Source: Omphiscola glabra
Lineage: Eukaryota; Mollusca; Gastropoda; Lymnaeidae
Reading direction: 5' to 3'
Assembly (NCBI GenBank): GCA_964017045.1
Contig: OZ024808.1
Location: 16,952,784-17,016,783, forward strand
Length of the DNA stretch: 64,000 nucleotides
Shown: in pieces, positions 31,947 to 44,100 of the stretch
Layout: each line of letters starts with the position of its first letter
Position numbering within the stretch: the stretch's first letter is position 1
Made by a program: the position numbers and the translations under genes
The notes under the pieces: generated by a model
What the model was told of the DNA's origin: nothing
Database searches by the model: none
The model's input: the letters and a program-made list of their open reading frames with translations, nothing else

Positions 31947-32297
31947 CAGGGCTGTCCACATCGCATGGCAGGGCTGTCCACATCCCATGACAGGGCTGTC
32001 CACATCCCATGACAGGGCTGTCCACGTCCCATGACAGGGCTGTCCACGTCCCATGACAGGGCTGTCCACGTCCCATGACAGGGCTGTCCACGTCCCATGA
32101 CAGGGCTGTCCACGTCCCATGACAGGGCTGTCCACATCCCATGACAGGGCTGTCCACGTCCCATGACAGGGCTGTCCACGTCCCATGACAGGGCTGTCCA
32201 CGTCCCATGACAGGGCTGTCCACGTCCCATGACAGGGCTGTCCAAATCCCATGATAGGGCTGTCCACGTCCCATGACAGGGCTGTCCACGTCCCAAC
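31947..32297. repeat. Minisatellite, 22-bp unit, 16 copies
   Basis: Unit contains GACAGGGCTGTCCACGTCCC with CATCCC in a few copies. It ends exactly where the element at 32,299 begins. Open frames in all three minus frames are artefacts. Confidence 0.97.
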
Positions 32298-32298
32298 C

Positions 32299-32718
32299 CA
32301 GGGGCGTAGCTCGCCATCGTAAGGCCAGGGTCGGTCCTTGTGTGCCCCCCGCACCCGAATAAAAATACCAGTGAAGCGTCAACTAAACCTTTACATCGTG
32401 TAAAAATACAAATTGTTTCATCACACTTACTACGTTTCAACAATCGTAGATGGGCCCCTAACTTAGACGAAAAGTTATTACGAACCAACTGTTATGGGGG
32501 GGGGGGGGGGGGGTGTCATCTTCTTCAATTCTGAAATTAAATGTTTACATTTTGTAAACTATTTTTGTGTTCATGTTGCTCTATAATCTATACGGTAATC
32601 AATATTAAAATCTTCAGCGTAACGGTTATGTCGTCCGTAAGTTGCCTTTACCCGGGGGAGCAGGCGGGGGAAAAAACGTGACCCGCCTGGGGCGAGACTA
32701 ACCCGGGCTACGTCACTG
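32299..32718. mobile_element. MITE-like element with CAG.GGCGTAGC ends
   Basis: Starts CAGGGGCGTAGCTCGCC and ends with the complement of CAGTGACGTAGCCCGGG. It contains a G run of about 16 (32,496-32,512). Same ends as 2,554-2,893. It abuts the 22-bp array. Confidence 0.5.
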
Positions 32719-33257
32719 ACTGACGGCAAGATTTATGGCCGTTTTAAGTCATTCAGTTTTGGTTATGAACATACAGCAGGAAAGATTGGCATTGGTTATA
32801 AGGAATAACAGCAGCCTTATAACAGTTTATTAACACTATATAGAACAGAAAAATCAATACAAATTTATTATGATCAAACTTTATCGATTCCCCCTTATCT
32901 AAAAAAAAATAATTAAAAAATTGAGAATCCCTGTTATTGAACATAAATTAACTGTGATGTAATTCAACGTTGCTGGAATATTTTCGTCTACAGCACAACC
33001 AGGGCGCCGTCTTTTTTTCCCCCGTTTGAGGGATGGGAGGGCGTTGAATAGCCTTTAAGTATACAGCTCAGGGGCTCAGTGATAAGGGTCTTACATCGAC
33101 CCGACCAGAATGTCTCATTACTCACCTACATCATTTTAAGCCTATCAACCAAAGTACTGATGCATCAAGGGATAGGGCCTTTTTTTTCTTTTCATTTGAA
33201 AACATTTCGGTTACACACGTAGAGCATTGTGATTATGCTGTAAAGAATGGGACTTTC

Positions 33258-33385
33258 AATACGTCCAGAACATCAGACATCGGATTTAAAATAATTGATG
33301 GAGTTCAGTTAATACATCCAGAACATCTGACATCGAATATAAAATAATTGATGGAGTTTATTTAATACATCCAGAACATCAGACT
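33258..33385. repeat. Tandem repeat, 53-bp unit, 2.4 copies
   Basis: Units start AATACATCCAGAACATCAGA. The third copy is cut by the MITE that starts at 33,388. Confidence 0.88.
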
Positions 33386-33387
33386 TG

Positions 33388-33541
33388 CAGACCTGTTTAC
33401 CCTCAACATTTTAAAATCGTACAATATTATCACAAAATCGTTTAATACATTAACGTAATAGTAAAAGACGCAGAGTATATATAATGCATACACCTCAAAA
33501 TCGTACATTGTACGCCAAAATCGTATGAGTAAACAGGTCTG
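33388..33541. mobile_element. MITE, CAGACCTGTTTAC family
   Basis: Ends CAGACCTGTTTACCCTC and GAGTAAACAGGTCTG are inverted. GACTTG flanks it on both sides. It sits inside the third copy of a 53-bp repeat, so the repeat predates the insertion. Confidence 0.9.
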
Positions 33542-35429
33542 GACTTGTAGTTATTGATACAATAGTATTAGGAGTTGGAATTCTTCAATTTCTAGAACCT
33601 CCGAGCACTAAAGAGGGAGTGAAGGATGGGGGTGGAGGGAGGGACGGGGGGGGAGTGAAATGGTGTAACGAAGGGAAAAGGGAGAGAGAGAGAGAGTGAG
33701 CAGGTAATAGGAAATAAGAAAGTAAGTGCTGAAAGCGATACAAGCCATTACAACCAAGAAGTTGACATGTTTTTAAACAAAGAGCTTGAGCATTGCAGTC
33801 GATTGTAAACATAGAACACGTCAGCTGGGCAACAACAACAAAGACACACATCATCATAACGTTAGCGACCGTGTGCCAGTGATTTCATCCTCCGAACGAG
33901 CACCTCTAAACAGCGTTACAAATAAGCAGCTTAGTATGTAGAATTTTTAGAGGAGGGCTTCTTCATTTCTATCATTTTACACAGACCTGTCAGTTGAAAC
34001 ATTCGAGGCATAAAATAATACAGACACACGAATTAACCAGAAGGATGAAGAGGTGAAGGCCGACACAGAGAGGAAAGAGTGTGTGATGAGGGACTGAGAA
34101 TGGCTGACGAAGGAAATGAGTGAGGAAACGACTGAGAACATCTGGCGCCTCACTTCACCCGTTTACCCTAGCCCCCACTTCCATATTCCAGAACCTCTTA
34201 GTTCTTAGCATTCCCACCCCCCCCCCCCCCCGGGGCCACACTTTTCCTCCATTCCAGCTTATATCTAGTCGAATGAGGCCCGGGCAGAAAAGACATGTCA
34301 TGTCCTCAACCGACCACGAGAAAACAAGAGGGGCGGTTGACAGGGTTGTAGTAGAGGTGTGCTGAACTTACGACAGTCCCCCCCCCCCTCTTAATGGTGC
34401 CACGCGTGACGAGGGAGCCACTGACAAGTGGATCATTAACACAAATTCAACTCAGATTGTGGTCTAATGAGGAAGTAGAGCCGAAGACGCTCACATCTAA
34501 TCTAGCTCGTCGGGTCTATCAACTGTGTATAATAGTATATGTATATGGCTGTTTATATGTATGTTCAGACTCGCTTCCTTTCATTATCATACATATCAAC
34601 GCGCGGGGAACGGTGTGTTACGGTATGTACACCGGTGTGGGTGTGCATTGGGGGTGGGCGGGTTTGTTGGTTATGAGATAACTGGGATGACCTGTGCTGC
34701 ATGTCAGACATCAGTAGGTTAATCAAACTGATTCCCATAAAAGCGATGCACAAGAAGTATGGTAGGAGTTTCCGTCGTGTATGGTAGGAGTTTCCGAAGT
34801 ATTCGTGAATGCTCAATTTTAGCCCCATTAAGCCTTGAACTGCTTTAGGGCGCCTATCAAGCCATTGAAACTTTAGGTAGCCCTTTTTACCATAGTACAG
34901 CTTTAGTTAGCCCTAACTAACCATGGGTAACTTTAGGTAAAATAGTTCTATAAAGCCATGGATAACTTTATAAGATAGATTTTTAATTGATCAAAATAAA
35001 TGGAAATTCGATTTTTATTTTTTTTTTATTCATCGTACATTTTCTTTTCAGTCTTGAAAATCCTTGTTTGAGTTTTTCGTTGTTCCTTAAAATGATTCTT
35101 TAGCAAGAATTTCGTCAAAATAAGTGTGCGGTAAGAATAACTGTCAGTTCTTGGGTCTGAGTAGTAATTATGAGACTTGGCTTTTTGCTTGAACGGAGAT
35201 CTCGTTTATTTTCCCCAGGGACACTTTTGTCCATTTGTCTTTGAATGGCTGCTTCGATGTTCCCATTTGTTTACAAGATGGGGGTATATTTATTCCAATA
35301 TGGCGGATATGAAGGTGCCTTTGTTTATGGCAACGATGTCCAAAACATCCATGTAACCACCGTTCCTCTCGATTAAAAAACACAAGATTATACGTCAAAT
35401 CAGATCAAACACATCACGCCTTGATTCCA
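33542..35429. other. Non-coding with G/C runs
   Basis: Contains a GAGAGAGA tract (33,683-33,696), C runs at 34,208-34,222 and 34,379-34,388, a doubled ATGGTAGGAGTTTCCG (34,759-34,795), and loose repeats of a GCCATGG..AACTTTA motif (34,830-34,970). No gene recognised. Confidence 0.45.
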
Positions 35430-36198
35430 TCAGTCAAATCTTGTTTCCTAACTTTTACAGGCATGAAGCCATGGTTTCCTAACTTTTACAGGCACGAAGA
35501 CATGGTTTCCTAACTTTTACAGGCTCGAAGACATGGTTTCCTAACTTTTACAGGCACGAAGCCATGGTTTCCTAACTTTTACAGGCTCGAAGACATGTTT
35601 CCTAACTTTTACAGGCTCGAAGACATGGTTTCCTAACTTTTACAGGCTCGAAGACATGGTTTCCTAACTTTTACAGGCACGAAGCCATGGTTTCCTTACT
35701 TTTACAGGCATGAAGACATGGTTTCCTAACTTTTACAGGCACGAAGACATGGTTTCCTAACTTTTACAGGCACGAAGCCATAGTTTCCTAACTTTTACAG
35801 GCTCGAAGACATGGTTTCCTAACTTTTACAGGCACGAAGACATGGTTTCCTAACTTTTACAGGCACGAAGCCATGGTTTCCTAACTTTTACAGGCACGAA
35901 GCCATGGTTTCCTAACTTTTACAGGCACGAAGCCATGGTTTCCTAACTTTTACAGGCACGAAGCCATGGTTTCCTAACTTTTACAGGCACGAAGCCATGG
36001 TTTCCTAACTTTTACAGGCACGAAGCCATGGTTTCCTAACTTTTACAGACACGAAGCCATGGTTTCCTAACTTTTACAGGCACGAAGCCATGGTTTCCTA
36101 ACTTTTACAGGCTCGAAGACATGGTTTCCTAACTTTTACAGGCACGAAGCCATGGTTTCCTAACTTTTACAGGCACGAAGCCATGGTTTCCTAACTTA
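35430..36198. repeat. Minisatellite, 31-bp unit, about 25 copies
   Basis: Units contain ATGGTTTCCTAACTTTTACA with GCACGAAGCC or GCTCGAAGAC. The GCC and GAC forms are interspersed. The period is not a multiple of three, so no frame stays open. Confidence 0.97.
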
Positions 36199-37125
36199 TG
36201 GGGCGATGGGAGTCGTATAGCGTTTTCTGCTGAGCCACCGGCTTAACGGCATACTAAATCAAATGACCTTTAAACAATTTTCCCGTTTAAAAAAATGGCA
36301 TATTTAAGTTTGAGTAACAATTTCCATCAAAACATTGTTGAAATATGTGGAACGTTAAAATTATATCGAGCTATATACTAAAAAATCTATTTCCGGTGTA
36401 TGTTTCTTAAAAACACTATAAACTTGATATTTTATTAATGTATCGGGATCAAGAGTCACTTTTACCTTTTTTTCTTCTTTTTTTTAATTGAGACGCGACT
36501 CGAAAACACTTGGGAACCTGTGCCCTAAGCATTTCCGTATTCTCGTGAGTAAACCACTCGCTTCTCGAGCAGTCCGTTCAGTCCATTATTTCTCTATTTC
36601 AAAACAGATCAAATCAAAATGTTTGGCCACCGTCTACCGATACTCCCCAAAAGTACAAATGTTAACTGTAAACGCTAAGCTCATTCTCAGTCGGACCCCA
36701 TTAGACCAATTAACTAACCTAAATTAACGCATCCATCTTCGTTTCACGGCCCGACAATGATCGGTGGCAAGGGAATTAACTCAACATTTCAAAAGTTGAA
36801 CGCGATAACTTCCCTTAAAAGGAAACTCTGCTAACGATGACAATCGGAGATAGAGGAGGAACTTGGTATGTTGTTGCTTAAGCAAGTAGAGTAGTTCTTC
36901 AATCTTTGTGCTAGACATTTTGTTGATATTCAAACTAACCAAGTAGACGATTTTGTTAAAGTCGACCAAACCAAATAGATGATTTTGTTAACATCCAAAC
37001 AAGGCTTCAATTGAGACCACGCAACCTTATAAATGAGATCACAAATACCACCACGTAACACCCCACTCATATGGTCGAGTTCCACAAACCATAACAAAGA
37101 GAAAGCCAAATCCTTTCAAAGTGAT
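36199..37125. other. Non-coding
   Basis: AT-rich sequence before the large array. No gene or element recognised. Confidence 0.4.
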
Positions 37126-37559
37126 TTCCCGACTCTAACAAAGAGATATCCAACCCTGACAAAGAGATATCCAACCCTAATAAAGAGATATCCAACCCTA
37201 ACAAAGAGATATCCAACCCTGACAAAGAGATATCCAATCCTAATAAAGAGATATCCAAACGCTAATAAGGAGATATTAAAATTTTAGCAAAAAGATATCA
37301 AAATCCAAACAAAGAGATATCCAACGCTAACAAAAAGATCCTAAAGCCATAACAAAGAGATGCTAAAACCATAACAAAGAGATGCTAAAACCATAACAAA
37401 GAGATGCTAAAACCATAACAAAGAGATTCAAAACGCTAACAAAGTGAAAGCTAAACCCTAAAAAGTGATTTCTAAACCCTAATAAAGAGATGTTAAAACC
37501 CTAACAAAGAGATGTTAAAACCCTAACATAGAGAAGGCCAAAACCCTAACAGGTGACTT
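37126..37559. repeat. Diverged 21/22-bp flank of the large array
   Basis: Copies of 21 bp (AGAGATATCCAACCCTAAC), then 22-bp GATGCTAAAACCATAACAAA copies, then mixed forms. These are older relatives of the homogeneous array that follows. Confidence 0.9.
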
Positions 37560-40500
37560 CCCAACCCTAACAAAGAGACTTCCCAACCCTAACAAAGAGA
37601 CTTCCCAACCCTAACAAAGAGACCTCCCAACCCTAACAAAGAGACCTCCCAACCCTAACAAAGAGACCTCCCAACCCTAACAAAGAGACCTCCCAACCTT
37701 AACAAAGAGACCTCCCAACCCTAACAAAGAGACCTCCCAACCATAACAAAGAGACCTCCCAACCCTAACAAAGAGACCTCCCAACCCTAACAAAGAGACC
37801 TCCCAACCCTAACAAAGAGACCTCCCAACCTTAACAAAGAGACCTCCCAACCTTAACAAAGAGACCTCCCAACCCTAACAAAGAGACCTCCCAACCCTAA
37901 CAAAGAGACCTCCCAACCCTAACAAAGAGACCTCAAAAACCCTAACAAAGAGACCTCCCAACCCTAACAAAGAGACCTCCCAACACTAACAAAGAGACCT
38001 CCCAACCCTAACAAAGAGACCTCCCAACCCTAACAAAGAGACCTCCCAACCCTAACAAAGAGACCTCCCAACCCTAACAAAGAGACCTCCCAACCCTAAC
38101 AAAGAGACCTCCCAACCCTAACAAAGAGACCTCCCAACCCTAACAAAGAGACCTCCCAACCCTAACAAAGAGACCTCCCAACCCTAACAAAGAGACCTCC
38201 CAACCCTAACAAAGAGACCTCCCAACCCTAACAAAGAGACCTCCCAACCTTAACAAAGAGACCTCTCAACCCTAACAAAGAGACCTCCCAACCCTAACAA
38301 AGAGACCTCCCAACCCTAACAAAGAGACCTCCCAACCCTAACAAAGAGACCTCCCAACCCTAACAAAGAGACTTCCCAACCCTAACAAAGAGACTTCCCA
38401 ACCCTAACAAAGAGACCTCCCAACCCTAACAAAGAGACCTCCCAACCCTAACAAAGAGACCTCCCAACCCTAACAAAGAGACCTCCCAACCTTAACAAAG
38501 AGACCTCCCAACCCTAACAAAGAGACCTCCCAACCATAACAAAGAGACCTCCCAACCCTAACAAAGAGACCTCCCAACCTTAACAAAGAGACCTCCCAAC
38601 CCTAACAAAGAGACCTCCCAACCTTAACAAAGAGACCTCCCAACCTTAACAAAGAGACCTCCCAACCCTAACAAAGAGACCTCCCAACCCTAACAAAGAG
38701 ACCTCCCAACCCTAACAAAGAGACCTCCCAACCCTAACAAAGAGACCTCCCAACCCTAACAAAGAGACCTCCCAACCTTAACAAAGAGACCTCCCAACCC
38801 TAACAAAGAGACCTCCCAACACTAACAAAGAGACCTCCCAACCCTAACAAAGAGACCTCCCAACCCTAACAAAGAGACCTCCCAACCCTAACAAAGAGAC
38901 CTCCCAACCCTAACAAAGAGACCTCCCAACCCTAACAAAGAGACCTCCCAACCCTAACAAAGAGACCTCCCAACCCTAACAAAGAGACCTCCCAACCCTA
39001 ACAAAGAGACCTCCCAACCCTAACAAAGAGACCTCCCAACCCTAACAAAGAGACCTCCCAACCCTAACAAAGAGACCTCCCAACCTTAACAAAGAGACCT
39101 CTCAACCCTAACAAAGAGACCTCCCAACCCTAACAAAGAGACCTCGCAACCCTAACAAAGAGACCTCCCAACCCTAACAAAGAGACCTCCCAACCCTAAC
39201 AAAGAGACCTCGCAACCCTAACAAAGAGACCTCGCAACCTTAACAAAGAGACCTCGCAACCCTAACAAAGAGACCTCCCAACCCTAACAAAGAGACCTCC
39301 CAACCCTAACAAAGAGACCTCGCAACCCTAACAAAGAGACCTCGCAACCCTAACAAAGAGACCTCGCAACCCTAACAAAGAGACCTCCCAACCCTAACAA
39401 AGAGACCTCCCAACCCTAACAAAGAGACCTCCCAACCCTAACAAAGAGACCTCCCAACCCTAACAAAGAGACCTCCCAACCCTAACAAAGAGACCTCCCA
39501 ACCCTAACAAAGAGACCTCCCAACCCTAACAAAGAGACCTCCCAACCCTAACAAAGAGACCTCCCAACACTAACAAAGAGACCTCCCAACCCTAACAAAG
39601 AGACCTCCCAACCCTAACAAAGAGACCTCCCAACCCTAACAAAGAGACCTCCCAACCCTAACAAAGAGACCTCCCAACCCTAACAAAGAGACCTCCCAAC
39701 CTTAACAAAGAGACCTCCCAACCCTAACAAAGAGACCTCCCAACCCTAACAAAGAGACCTCCCAACCCTAACAAAGAGACCTCCCAACCCTAACAAAGAG
39801 ACCTCCCAACCCTAACAAAGAGACCTCGCAACCCTAACAAAGAGACCTCGCAACCCTAACAAAGAGACCTCGCAACCCTAACAAAGAGACCTCGCAACCC
39901 TAACAAAGAGACCTCCCAACCCTAACAAAGAGACCTCCCAACCCTAACAAAGAGACCTCGCAACCCTAACAAAGAGACCTCGCAACCCTAACAAAGAGAC
40001 CTCCCAACCCTAACAAAGAGACCTCCCAACCCTAACAAAGAGACCTCCCAACCCTAACAAAGAGACCTCCCAACCCTAACAAAGAGACCTCCCAACCTTA
40101 ACAAAGAGACCTCGCAACCCTAACAAAGAGACCTCCCAACCCTAACAAAGAGACCTCGCAACCCTAACAAAGAGACCTCCCAACCCTAACAAAGAGACCT
40201 CCCAACCTTAACAAAGAGACCTCGCAACACTAACAAAGAGACCTCCCAACCCTAACAAAGAGACCTCGCAACCCTAACAAAGAGACCTCCCAACCTTAAC
40301 AAAGAGACCTCACAACCCTAACAAAGAGACCTCGCAACCCTAACAAAGAGACCTCCCAACCCTAACAAAGAGACCTCCCAACCCTAACAAAGAGACCTCC
40401 CAACCCTAACAAAGAGACCTCGCAACCCTAACAAAGAGACCTCGCAACCCTAACAAAGAGACCTCGCAACCCTAACAAAGAGACCTCGCAACCCTAACAA

Positions 40501-41565
40501 AGAGACCTCGCAACCCTAACAAAGAGACCTCGCAACCCTAACAAAGAGACCTCGCAACCCTAACAAAGAGACCTCGCAACCCTAACAAAGAGACCTCGCA
40601 ACCCTAACAAAGAGACCTCGCAACCCTAACAAAGAGACCTCCCAACCCTAACAAAGAGACCTCCCAACCCTAACAAAGAGACCTCCCAACCCTAACAAAG
40701 AGACCTCCCAACCCTAACAAAGAGACCTCCCAACCCTAACAAAGAGACCTCCCAACCCTAACAAAGAGACCTCCCAACCCTAACAAAGAGACCTCGCAAC
40801 CCTAACAAAGAGACCTCCCAACCCTAACAAAGAGACCTCCCAACCCTAACAAAGAGACCTCCCAACCCTAACAAAGAGACCTCCCAACCCTAACAAAGAG
40901 ACCTCCCAACCCTAACAAAGAGACCTCCCAACCCTAACAAAGAGACCTCCCAACCCTAACAAAGAGACCTCCCAACCCTAACAAAGAGACCTCGCAACCC
41001 TAACAAAGAGACCTCGCAACCCTAACAAAGAGACCTCGCAACCCTAACAAAGAGACCTCGCAACCCTAACAAAGAGACCTCGCAACCCTAACAAAGAGAC
41101 CTCCCAACCCTAACAAAGAGACCTCGCAACCCTAACAAAGAGACCTCCCAACCCTAACAAAGAGACCTCGCAACCCTAACAAAGAGACCTCCCAACCCTA
41201 ACAAAGAGACCTCCCAACCCTAACAAAGAGACCTCCCAACCCTAACAAAGAGACCTCGCAACCCTAACAAAGAGACCTCCCAACCCTAACAAAGAGACCT
41301 CCCAACCCTAACAAAGAGACCTCGCAACCCTAACAAAGAGATCTCCCAACCCTAACAAAGAGACCTCGCAACCCTAACAAAGAGACCTCCCAACCCTAAC
41401 AAAGAGACCTCCCAACCCTAACAAAGAGACCTCCCAACCCTAACAAAGAGACCTCCCAACCCTAACAAAGAGACCTCCCAACCCTAACAAAGAGACCTCC
41501 CAACCCTAACAAAGAGACCTCGCAACCCTAACAAAGAGACCTCCCAACCCTAACAAAGAGATATC
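37560..41565. repeat. Large satellite-like array, 22-bp unit, about 182 copies
   Basis: The unit contains GAGACCTCCCAACCCTAAC, repeated for 4 kb with few changes. Each unit has one CCCTAAC, the telomere-type heptamer. A CCTCGC variant is absent left of about 39,140 and common to the right. CCTTAAC variants are commoner on the left. The array ends with ATATCC units like those of its left flank. Confidence 0.98.
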
Positions 41566-42595
41566 CAGACATTCCAAATTAAAGAGATCACAAAACACAA
41601 CAAACCCCGATGGCCACCTATATACCCTCCCCACCACCCATGCCCACTAAAGAGTTATCGAACGATCGCGTGTGCTATTAAGACAAAACCCGACCAACTC
41701 ACACGACTACTAGGGGGGGGGGGGGGGGGCGCAGGTCAATACCAATCTCGTTGTACGTCACCAAGGAAAATTGGATCTGTCGAGATGACCACACTACACT
41801 TGTAAACGTGTCTGGCACTCCACGGGTGGCCCCACGTGTCTGGCACTCCACGGGTGTTACCGTGTCTCACTCTCCAGGGCGCCACGCGCTGGGATATTAC
41901 ACGTGCCTGATGTATAGAGCAAACATCGACTGTGGGACAGACATGGAAGCCCTGATCATCCTCATAAAAATTGATTTTTTTTAAAAACGAATCTTTGTAA
42001 CAGCAGCAATCAATAATATAATATGTTATATCACTAGACTGGGAAAAGCTACTTTTTTCGGGGGTTCACATTCTCGTTGTTATGTTTAGTTGTTCATTGT
42101 CACAAAACATTGCAGTAAAAAGTAGATTTTTCACAGCAATCAGTGTCTCTTTGTTATTATTTTTGTACGCAATACGCATGGCGCACACAAACACAAACCA
42201 TGCTGACCCCGGTAGTACAATCCAGGTCAATCAAATTTGTAAAAAGCAACACAAAAAAACAAAAAGATAATTCAAGACCAAACTTAATACACTATGCGAC
42301 AAGGCGCGATCTTTGTATAAGGTAAAGGTATGCTATTTATATATTTTTTTTTAAAAATGAGAGCAAACTCTGGTATGAGCTGATATTTGACAACAAACAG
42401 ATTAAAGTATCTAAAACCAAGGCCAGGCAACCCTCGCTTTCCTCATTATTGTCATCGAAAGTCTTTGATCCCTCCATTCCAAGCTCATGTTACATTTAGA
42501 AGAATTGTTATATTAGTCTGACATGTGATGCCCATAAAATCGGGATCTATTACCCCCCGGGGGGTGGAGGGGGGGAAGAGGGGATAAATTAGCTC
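41566..42595. other. Non-coding
   Basis: A G run of about 17 lies at 41,713-41,729. A doubled CACGTGTCTGGCACTCCACGGG-like motif lies near 41,810-41,855. No gene recognised. Confidence 0.4.
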
Positions 42596-42855
42596 AAGGG
42601 TTCTTAACCTTTCTGTTCCATGGCCCCACGACGTTGGTCAGATGAGGGCCGATAACCATTTTGCCATTCTTAAAAGAAAAAAAATGTTGAATGCATATAA
42701 TAAAACTACCATAGAAATGCCACTCGCGGACGACTCACACCTTTTCACAGACCCCCTGACACCTTTTTACAGACCCCCTGACAACTTTTCACGGACCACG
42801 AGTATGCGTTGTCAGAACTAAGGTAAGATGCACGGACCCCCATTAACACCTTGTT
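42596..42855. mobile_element. Possible degraded hAT-type element
   Basis: Left end CAAGGGTTCTTAACCTTTC resembles hAT ends. A weak inverted match (CAAGGTGTTAATG on the complement) occurs at about 42,843-42,855. The interior repeats CAGACCCCCTGACACC. Tentative. Confidence 0.3.
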
Positions 42856-43104
42856 GTTTATACATCGCAAGCCGTCACAAAAGGGAACATCTTTAGTGAT
42901 TCTCCATCGTTGTTTCTTTAGTATCTATTTAAACATATAGCCGGACTAACATTCAATTGCTTCATCAATCAAAGTTGATTTAACGCAGTGTTTCTAAAGA
43001 TGTTCTGTAATATGCCCCTACTAATCGTTGTAAGTCTCGCAACCCTAACCAAAGTAATGATAAGATTTAAAAAAAAAAAATTTAATGGACTTCTCACTTT
43101 TTAA

Positions 43105-43578
43105 AATTCATTGCAAAGATAACTCGAGAACGACCGAAGGTGATTTTACGGTTTCGACCGAAACCGAAGAACAAACCGAAAGTAAGAAAGGACTTTGTGA
43201 ATTGAATAAACCAATTATATTTTTAAATAAGAGAGGAAAAAAATTAATTTTGGGTTGTTTTTTTCTCCACAAAACTTTTTAACTTTGTCTAAGCCTAATT
43301 ATAATTATATTTTTTATATATATTAGACGAATAGGTCGTCATGCAGCTGTGAGTCGTGTTCGCAAAGGATTAGTCATATATCATACCATGACAGCAAGAC
43401 GTCCAGCATAATGAATATCGGATTGCCGGCTGACAGACAGAGTGACCGTTTGACTTCGGGTAGACGACCGAAAGCTTAAATCACTTTCGGCCGAAACCGA
43501 AAATGAACCGAAAGTTAACTTTTCTGATACCACCGAAACGGAGGCTAAACCGAACCCGAAATTCGGCCGGCCTCTAAA
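43105..43578 (+). mobile_element. CCGAAA-rich non-autonomous element, copy A
   Basis: Contains TTTCGGCCGAAACCGAAAAT and ends GAAATTCGGCCGGCCTCTA. Its 43,170-43,578 part matches, in reverse orientation, the element at 60,630-61,050, including CATGCAGCTGTGA and CAGCATAATGAATATCGGAT-type text. CCGAAA recurs near both ends. No coding capacity. Confidence 0.7.
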
Positions 43579-44100
43579 GAAAACTGTAGAACTTTAAAAA
43601 AAAAAAAAATACGTTAATTATTATGTATCGTAAAATATTAACAAAGAAATTAAAAACCTGTGAACATTTATATCATAACTTGAAAGGCTATCACTTGTCA
43701 TAACCGTTCCTTGCAGCCACTCAAATGACATATCGCACCCACTAGCAACGCTTGCTATGTTGAGAAACCCTGTTAAAAGGCATCAAAATCTTTTGAAAAA
43801 AACAAAAAAAAACAAGAGGAATTACGTGATGAATAATTCAAAGTGGCTTTCTGACCTGGATCAAATTCTTCTAAATGTTTAACTAGAAAGATGTTTGCTT
43901 TTAAAAAAATTGAACTTCACAGTGTTATATTTCGGAAGTGATGAATCGAGCATCCCACTAACGTTAAAACTTTGAAGTCAAACTTTTTTAAGAAAAGCAC
44001 CACGGGAAACGATGCTTGACAAGATTTTAAACTTGCCATAAAATCAGAAAATATATTTCAAAATGGCTTTTATAACAGTTTTTTTTAAAGAGACAGACAC
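43579..44100. other. Non-coding, AT-rich
   Basis: Poly-A tracts. No gene or element recognised. Confidence 0.4.

Noticed and set aside
31887..32488. Three minus-strand frames of 150-190 codons (WDVDSPVMG type)
   Set aside because: All three frames of the 22-bp array are open at once, which is expected of a stop-free repeat and not of a gene.
33061..33125. tRNA-like GGGGCTCAGTGATAAGGGTC segment
   Set aside because: Resembles a box A region, but no cloverleaf or box B could be completed.
37560..41565. Interstitial telomere or chromosome end
   Set aside because: Only one CCCTAAC per 22 bp and unique sequence on both sides. No pure TTAGGG run.
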